This document shows positions 56,356 through 64,000 of a stretch of DNA of 64,000 nucleotides, one piece after another. Each line of letters starts with the position of its first letter. Position 1 is the stretch's first letter. Under the pieces are notes generated by a model, which was given only the letters and a program-made list of their open reading frames with translations, did not search any database and was not told the origin of the DNA. The position numbers were made by a program, and so were the translations under genes. This DNA comes from Ampullaceana balthica. Taxonomy: Eukaryota > Mollusca > Gastropoda > Lymnaeidae. Location: assembly GCA_944989445.1 (NCBI GenBank), contig CALYLW010000011.1, positions 2,695,501-2,759,500 of the forward strand. Direction: 5' to 3'.

Positions 56356-56912
56356 ATCGTATAGGTTGAGAACCCCATACAGCAGCAGGCATTCACAAAT
56401 TGTGTTTTATTCTTGAACTGATGTCGCTCCACGGAAAGCTGTTGCTCACAAGAAAGCTGTTGCTGTAGTTAATCTGAGTTCGTCGACGTATGGGAGAATC
56501 TGGTCACATTGATTATGGAAAGCACGTGCCGGCTAATGCGATATGAATAGAACAGATATATTGAAAACAAAGAACTTTTAGGGTACACGGTTGTGTGGTG
56601 GTGGCGGGGTGGATGTGGATTAGGGGGCCATTCGGGGAGGGGGGAGTTTGATTTAGGTCACCAATGTTAAAGTTTATTGTGCTGGGATGTTCTTTGATGG
56701 AATTTTGTATTTAGTTTTTAATAAATAACTCTCACTCTGTCTGACTTGCCGTTAACACACACACTCACTCATTTTCTCTCTCTCTCCTAATCTGTCTCTT
56801 TGTGTGCATACACGCTCACACATTCCAAACGCTCTCAAACCCAATCCTTGTGTCAACAAAATATTAGTAGATCTACACACGACACTCTACATCACTCTGT
56901 CCTAAAACCATC
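56356..56912. other. Intergenic, nothing recognised
   Basis: G-rich stretch near 56600-56650 and CT-rich stretch near 56770. No gene signal. Confidence 0.4.
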
Positions 56913-57397
56913 TCCCCATCATACAACCTGCATGTCTCCCATCATACAACCTGCATGTCTCCCATCATACAACCTGCATGTCTCCCATCATACAACCTGC
57001 ATGTCTCCCACCATACAACCTGCATGTCTCCCACCATACAACCTGCATGTCTCCCACCATACAACCTGCATGTCTCCCACCATACAACCTGCATGTCTCC
57101 CATCATACAACCTGCATGTCTCCCACCATACAACCTGCTTGTCTCCCACCATACAACCTGCATGTCTCCCACCATACAACCTGCATGTCTCCCATCATAC
57201 AACCTGCATGTCTCCCACCATAAAACCTGCATGTCTCCCACCATACAACCTGCATGTCTCCCACCATACAACCTGCATGTCTCCCACCATACAACCTGCA
57301 TGTCTCCCACCATACAACCTGCATGTCTCCCACCATACAACCTGCATATCTCCCACCATACAACCTGCATGTCTCCCACCATACAACCTGCATGTCT
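56913..57397. repeat. 23-bp minisatellite, about 21 copies
   Basis: CATGTCTCCCACCATACAAC plus CTG, with CATC/CACC as main variant. Highly uniform. Confidence 0.97.
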
Positions 57398-57488
57398 ACT
57401 CTCATAGACCAAGCTCTGCACTCACACAAATCAGTGGACAAAATCTAACATGGTGAGAAATTCCTTTGTTGCCGAGTTATTGTTAAAT

Positions 57489-57817
57489 CAGGGGTCGGGA
57501 AACTTTTTGTCTGAGAGAGCCATAAACACCACATATTTTGAAAATTAATTCCGTAAGAGCCATATATTATGTTTAAAACTAAAAATTCAAGTAAATGTGA
57601 TCATTTTGTGTAATTTCAACAATAAAAGTACAATTATTATGTCTCTGAATTCTGTTAAATAACATTGTTATGTTGTTTTTGTTAATATGCAATGAATATG
57701 TAGATCAAATGGGTCTGAATAAACATTAAAAAAATAAAATAAGTATTTGTCTGAGAGCCAGATGCAGCCATCAAAAGAGCCACATCTGGCTCGCGAGCCA
57801 TGGTTTCCCGACCCCTG
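57489..57817. mobile_element. hAT MITE (329 bp) with exact 8-bp duplication
   Basis: Ends CAGGGGTCGGGAAAC and GTTTCCCGACCCCTG are perfect inverted repeats. TGTTAAAT is duplicated at 57481-57488 and 57818-57825. It contains GAGAGAGCCATAAA and GAGCCACATCTGGCTCGCGA. Best-preserved member of the family also seen at 41586-41864. Confidence 0.96.
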
Positions 57818-57825
57818 TGTTAAAT

Positions 57826-58689
57826 CGTCAAATTATTCATTCCTTTTTTTTTGGTGTTGTTTTTTCTTTGTTTTTAAATCAAAAATCTCCAACTCCAATT
57901 TACTTGAACACAAGTTCTCTTTCGGATATTACTGAAATGTTAGCGGATACGACCTCTCGTGTCAGACGTGCCCTGGACTACAGCTTCAAAACGACACACT
58001 CCTTGGTTTCAATACTACAATTCCCAATCATAACATTCTCCCCTTTCTCTCTCCCTATCTCTCACTCTCTCTGTCACTCAAATCTCCCTGACCCCCCTCT
58101 CTTTCTGTCAACACATGTCATATACTCTTACTTTCAGTGCACTCACCTACACTCCTTCATGCTATGCACAGACAATAAATACTGACTAATTTTGATTATC
58201 TGGTTTCGGTCGGAAGATTACAGTACGAAAACGAAATCTTATAATATTTTATAGTGTAACGGAACCCATACGATACCCATGCGCTAGAGATTTCAGGGAG
58301 AGCACACACATATGTTGTATTTTAATTATTTGGCAGTGAGGATTGTCCCCCATCCCCTCCCCCCACCCACCTTGCTTATGAATAAAATGGACTGCTCCCA
58401 AAACAATTAATATAAACAAATAAAGGGGAATAATTATAGGTGGGGCGATAAGAAGGGGTGGGGCTGGGGTGGAACACATCAACGACGGAGCACCGTCTCC
58501 AAGGTATCACGTGACACAAATGGAGTTAAAAACAAGTTTCCATTTGATAACGTGACACGCGAAAAGCTCGTTTTTCGTTGTCGTTATTAACTCATTGTCA
58601 ACGAAATATAAGTTTAAAAAAAAAGAACATCCCCATTTTGTCAAACCGAGTGTTATAATCGCTCAGCTTGTTATCTTTCATGCGCTCTG
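57826..58689. other. Intergenic, nothing recognised
   Basis: CT-rich stretch at about 58040-58110, otherwise no supported features. Confidence 0.35.
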
Positions 58690-59010
58690 GCGAGGGCCTC
58701 GGCAAAACGTTACCCGTATTCACTGAGCCGTGACCCTGGTAAAACACTGTTTGGGAATAATAGCACGACGCATTTAAAGGCCATCAACGGGAGCAGATGA
58801 AACACGCAACTATTCGAATTATTCCCCGTAATATACGAGCTTAATTAGAAACGCAAGAGTTCGCCCTGGGGTCGCAACGCCATCGGTGTCGAGGCCATCA
58901 CGAGGGCATGCTCCCGAGTGTTGCCGTAAACCATTTCCCCCCTCTCTCGTAGAAATAGGAATCTTCATCCCCCCTCCCCGCTCGTTTTGTGGTCATGGAC
59001 TTTGTCTAAT
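58690..59010. promoter_or_regulatory. Compositionally distinct island, possible conserved element 4
   Basis: GC-richer complex sequence (GAGGGCCTCGGCAAAACG, GCATTTAAAGGCCATCAA, GAGCTTAATTAGAAACGC, GCATGCTCCCGAGTG) without repeats or open frames. Candidate only. Confidence 0.3.
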
Positions 59011-59570
59011 TCACTCTGGCAAATAACCGTAAACCTTCTTGTACGGTTTGTAATTGTAGAGTTATTGTGTGCGTGAGTGAGGCGAGTATCTGTAACGAGG
59101 TTCTGAGCCACAAAAGAGGGCAGAATTGTTCTTAAAAGATATCTTTGTTTTTTCGATCTATACTTAAACGAATTTTCTTTCCTTCAATACGAAAAAAAAA
59201 GAGAATTTAAATATTGCGATACAAGAGGGAAAACTGAAAGTACAAAACAGAACCACATCCTAGTGTCAACACACTGACCACCCACTAACTGAACACCCAC
59301 TAACACATGTCTTCATTTTGACACAACGTGAGCTGTTTCAGAACTGCGAGTTATTTTAACGTGTTCTATAATTACACTTTGGTACGGCCAAACAAAATTT
59401 TTAAAAATGATTCGAGAAAATGTTGAGTTTGAGAATGTAAACATGCTCATATAAAACATGAAATAACGTTCATAATTCCAGATATCAAATGAATTGATGT
59501 CTGAGAACCATCGGTCCAAGCGACAGACTCAGGTGTGTGGGATACAACAAACACACAAAAGGATCTCATG
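59011..59570. other. Intergenic, nothing recognised
   Basis: A CACTAACTGAACACC doublet at 59283-59303. Otherwise AT-rich. Confidence 0.35.
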
Positions 59571-59840
59571 CGTGTTCAATGACAGCTCCTGATGTACGTC
59601 AAAAACTGCTGCGAATGGCGATACAGGAGCCATGGCTGATAAAAGCCTGGTGGTTTTATCGCCGTTTCGTCGCTGCGTGCCAGATTAGGCGGACATATTT
59701 GATTCCATCCCGGTAACCCACGACTGTGGACAAAAATTATCCCCGACACGTAATCCACATTAAGTCGATCCAATGGGGATACCTGAAAATGAGGGCCCTA
59801 CGGGAGGCGGTTGATTCATTTCCTGTTTTATATTACCTCA
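59571..59840. promoter_or_regulatory. Compositionally distinct island, possible conserved element 5
   Basis: About 250 bp of balanced composition (GCTGATAAAAGCCTGGTGG, TTTTATCGCCGTTTCGTCG, ACACGTAATCCACATTAAG) with ATTA-type and TTTATCG sites. No repeat or coding support. Confidence 0.3.
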
Positions 59841-60110
59841 TCTAGATAAACTTAAAATCGTGGTTATCGTGAGAAGTTTTGGAAATTTAAAGATATTTTC
59901 ATCCGGGAATTTAATCCTCTTCCTCTAATTGACAAGATAGAAGGTTTAGTGGTTAAAAAAAATTATCAAATAAAACTTTTTGGAATTTCGGTTTTGTTGC
60001 TTTAACTTGGTGGACGGCGATGTGACTAACGAATCAAAGGGAAGGAATTCATACCAAAGCGAAATATGGAAATATAACGGCACGCAGAGATTCCGTTCCG
60101 CGATCAGTCT

Positions 60111-60273
<163 letters not shown>

Positions 60274-60424
60274 TGCGTAATGAAAGCTCAGACTCTACTA
60301 CCGGCTCTTCAGTCAAGGGTTAACTATGCAAACATGAAAGTATTTGGCTGAAAAGTTTGACTTTTTGAGACAGAAGTCAGAAGTAGTTGGAAGACAATAT
60401 AAGTAAGTACAAAGTTGTGATTCT

Positions 60425-60730
60425 AACACCGCCATATTTCTGAAATAGCCATATATGACTAAGACTGTTTTTGGAATATCCATATCTGCAGGATAGCCAT
60501 ATTTCTGAAATATCTCCAAGAAATACTCATATCTCCAAGATAGCAATATTTCTGAGATAGTCATATCTCCAAGATAACACTATTTCTGAAATAGTCATAT
60601 CTCCAAGATAGCAATATTTCTGAGATAGTCATATCTCCAAGATAACACTATTTCTGAAATAGTCATATCTCCAAGATAGCGCTATTTCTGAGATGGTCAT
60701 ATCTCCAAGATAGCGCTATTTCTGAGATAA
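60425..60730. repeat. 34-bp tandem repeat, about 8 copies
   Basis: ATAGTCATATCTCCAAGATA plus GCAATATTTCTGAG; outer copies at the left are degenerate. Confidence 0.9.
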
Positions 60731-60783
60731 CTGAGTTTTGTCAAAGTCATCAACCGTTTTAATGTAGGGGAAGTAACCCTCTC

Positions 60784-60785
<2 letters not shown>

Positions 60786-60849
<64 letters not shown>

Positions 60850-60857
60850 AACACACT
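60786..60857. repeat. (AC)n microsatellite
   Basis: AC run of about 26 repeats with two AAAC interruptions at the right end. Confidence 0.98.
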
Positions 60858-61840
60858 TCTGTCTCTGCTCGTGCCCACACCTAACTCTTCTTTGTAGGCT
60901 GCTCACTTCAGCCGTGTTCCCATCCATCACTCTCGTCATCCGAATCTGTCCGCGCATGTCCGGGACGCTTGGTCGCGCATCTGCTCAGCGGCTTGCATGA
61001 ACCAAGATGCGCGCGCATTCCCACAGTCGCTAGGGACACAATTAAAACTGTTTTACAATTTTACCGTCATAATGCTCTCTACTTCACTGGGGATATTATT
61101 TACCTACATATATGTTTTATTGTATGAGATGACATATAGGAAAACTAGCTTCCTACCTGCCCCATTCCAAACATGTGTCAAGTGTTTCATAATGTTCGTC
61201 TCAATGAAAATTTAAGTATCATTTGGTTTTTTATATAATAAAAATGAACAATTTCACCGCTCTGTAATAATACCTTAAAATTCCAATTTATTTATTGGTC
61301 AAAACACTATGACTCTTGTGTCGTTGTGACCGGTTCATTTATTTAACTGAATTCAAGGGTATAGACATTTCCAAAGTATTTATTGTTAGGAAGGCATTTA
61401 AAAAGTTAAAAGTGAATGTTAAATGATATAAACTTGGAAAGAGTTTTAGATGCAATTAAAAAATAAAAAAATAAAAAAATAAAAAAATTAAAATAAAAAA
61501 AAATCATTAATCCGAAGAATGTTAAAGAGTTCAATACGGTCGATCCTCCTTTTATTAGATTTGAGAAAACAGCTTTTATCAAATGTTAAAAATGAACAAT
61601 GGTGAACCTAAAGTTTTCAGTAAATTATCTCTTGAGATAATACCTTCCCAAATGCAACATTTTTCAACATGCTAATTAAGTTTGATAATTTGAAAGATAA
61701 CAATTCTTGTATCGCACAAGTAGCTTAGCTTAGCTTTAATTCATAAAACATCTCACAAACTAATATAATCAGTAATGTACATCAAAATGGTTATGAATGA
61801 GATTATTCAAAAGCTTTTATTGAAACACATTGACATAAAA
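60858..61840. other. Intergenic, nothing recognised
   Basis: Poly-A-rich at 61455-61505. No gene signal. Confidence 0.35.
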
Positions 61841-63652
61841 GAAAACTTGAGAAAACATATATTTACGGTAATAATCCAAGTTTTCAGAGGTTGGGACTTT
61901 GAAAGGAGTGGGTACGAAATAGATTGTTGGTGAAGAGAAATTAAATAAAAATACTGAAGAAATTAACATTAGAAGTTAAGTGCCCTTAAATATTTTAATA
62001 TGGGCTACCAAGTTTTTGTATAAAAGGTTTAATTAAGATCCATTCATTTACTCAGTAGCAAACGCATAAAGTAATTTTTATATAGCTCATATAAGCAAAA
62101 AATGACATTATGGGCCCCCGGAGCCCCATGAGTGTGAAATTTAGAAAAAAAAGTTGCCAGTTAGCATCCCGGGAGCGCACTCAACAGTCTCCAAAAATTT
62201 CATGACGATCGGGTGAATGGTTTAGTCAGATATAAGGGACATGCACACACACACAGACATAATTTCATTTATATAACTAGCAGACCCGTCGTGCGTTGCA
62301 ACGATCTCAGTAAAAAGGAATACATATAGATAAAAAAAAATTGCATTAAGGGTCTCTGGGCCCATCTAATTACATTAAGGGTCACTGGGCCCATCAGTTT
62401 AACATATGACGTTCGAAAATCTGTTCATTTCAATCAATTTCATAACAAATATATACATATATTTATCTATTTTCCTCAATATTGTGTAAAATTGAATGGG
62501 GGAATAAAATATTAAACGTTTAGTAAAAATCACATTTAGGGCCCCCCGCCCCGAGGAAATGGACATTAGGAGTCAGGAGTTCAGTACCCTATAGTAATTT
62601 AATATCGGCTCTTAAGATTTTATATACCAAGTTTGGTCAAAATCAAGTTATTTTCTCATTATATAACAATTAAACTAATTTTTTATTTAGCTAATATAAG
62701 AAAAAAAATACATTAAGGGGCCCCTGGGGCCCTTCGGTTCAAGATGTACATTTTGAAAACCTGTTAATTTAAAATTTAGTTTCATCATTGATATGTTTCT
62801 AAAGATCGTTAAAAACTGAGTGGGAAATAATATCTTAGAGTATACAGAAAAAAAAGAAATTTGGGGCCCCCGGCCTTTTCTATGTAAGATGTAAATTTCA
62901 AAATGCTGTTCATTTTAATTCAGTTTCATCATGAATATATTTCTCAACATCGTTAAAAATAAAATGGCAAATAATAACTCAAACATTTACGAAAAAAAGA
63001 CATTTTGGGCCCCCAGCCCTGAACAATTGGACATTAGAAGTGCAGTGCCCTTTTTTATTTTAATATGGGCTACCAAGTTTTTATAGACTACAATTGGTTA
63101 AGATCCATTCATTTACTCAGTAGCTAACGCATAAACTAATTTTTATATAGCTTATATAACCAAAAAACGACATTAAGGGCCCCAGGGCCCATTTAGTTCA
63201 AGCCGTCAAGTTCAAAACACCTGTTTATTTCAATCAATTTCATAGCGGATATATTTATCTATATTTCTCAACATCCGTAATAATTGAATGGGTAATAAAA
63301 TCTTAAACGTTTGTGAAAAAAGACATTTTTGGCCCCCAGCCCCGAAGAAATGGACATTAGGAAATTAATGCCCTATAGTATTTAAATAGTGGCTACCAAG
63401 TTGTTGTATACAAATTTTGGTTAAGATCCATCAATTTACATAATAGCTAACACTTAAACTAATTTTTATATAGCTCATATAAGAAAAAAATCATATTATG
63501 GGCCCCCAGCGCCCCATGAGTGTTAAATTTTGCCCCCAAAAAAGTAGCCAGTGTACCTCCCAGAAGCGTACTCAAAAGTCTCAAAAACGTTTCATGGTGA
63601 TCGGATTAATGGTTTAGTCAGCTATAAAAGACATGCATACATACTTTCATTT
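61841..63652. repeat. Degenerate cluster of dispersed-repeat copies
   Basis: Modules recur with spacing of 330-600 bp: GAAATGGACATTAGGA-like (61955, 62549, 63012, 63345), TACCAAGTTTTTGTATA, AAGATCCATTCATTTACTCA, CTAATTTTTATATAGC, and GGGCCCCCAG/GGGCCCCTGG. TTTCATG-GATCGG-TAATGGTTTAGTCAG occurs at 62200 and 63590, each followed by an ATGCA/CACA-rich tail. Looks like several partial copies of one non-coding element. Confidence 0.65.

Positions 63653-64000
<348 letters not shown>

Noticed and set aside
55393..56432. Open frames of about 300 codons over the 33-bp array on both strands
   Set aside because: Unit length divisible by three and lacking stops; frames are open on both strands at once, typical of a minisatellite.

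Overview
The window looks like an animal nuclear genome, most likely a lophotrochozoan and probably a gastropod mollusc. The reasons are AT-rich, intron-split class A GPCR genes in tandem, a very high load of tandem repeats, many hAT-type and other terminal-inverted-repeat (TIR) elements, I-type and CR1/L2-type non-LTR retroelement pieces, and hammerhead-ribozyme-bearing repeats of the kind known from Penelope-like elements and retrozymes. The species call is an inference; no marker gene fixes it.

Host genes. On the minus strand there is one complete four-exon class A GPCR (17228 down to 11231, 434 aa). I assembled it from splice sites, including a 102-nt TM2 exon at 14965-15066. A second paralogue starts at 1432 and runs off the left edge; its first exon has the same length (207 nt), phase and TM1 layout. 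A separate minus-strand gene of unknown family ends at 20478 (two C-terminal exons, one membrane span). On the plus strand, two well-formed candidate exons (40572-40776 and 44024-44168) flank a hAT transposon that would sit in an intron. Other open frames are weak.

Repeats dominate. About twenty tandem arrays are present; the largest are a 7-kb array of a 29-bp unit (25.8-32.8 kb, roughly 240 copies), a 2.3-kb array of a 35-bp unit (45.1-47.4 kb) and a 1.2-kb array of a 26-bp unit (8.4-9.7 kb). Several show higher-order duplication. The very long minus-strand open frames over the 29-bp array are a by-product of a stop-free unit, not a gene.

Mobile elements. 3.5-8.3 kb is a 4.8-kb AT-rich TIR element with TAA target duplications and a possible two-exon micro-ORF. 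41.0-43.9 kb is a decayed hAT element whose transposase is interrupted by a hAT MITE and by a ribozyme-retroelement fragment. 48.9-50.9 kb is a 5'-truncated, otherwise open RT-RNase H retrotransposon with perfect 16-bp target duplications. 53.0-55.1 kb is a nest of transposons. Small hAT MITEs with exact 8-bp duplications lie at 10.8, 41.6, 53.9 and 57.5 kb. A TIR family starting GGGGCCGTCCATAAA occurs three times.

Most unusual are hammerhead ribozyme cores at 3.4 and 17.8 kb (minus strand), a 309-bp hairpin at 19.4-19.75 kb carrying a related motif in each arm, and several compositionally distinct non-repeat islands at 38-40, 52 and 58.7-59.8 kb that could be conserved regulatory sequence.
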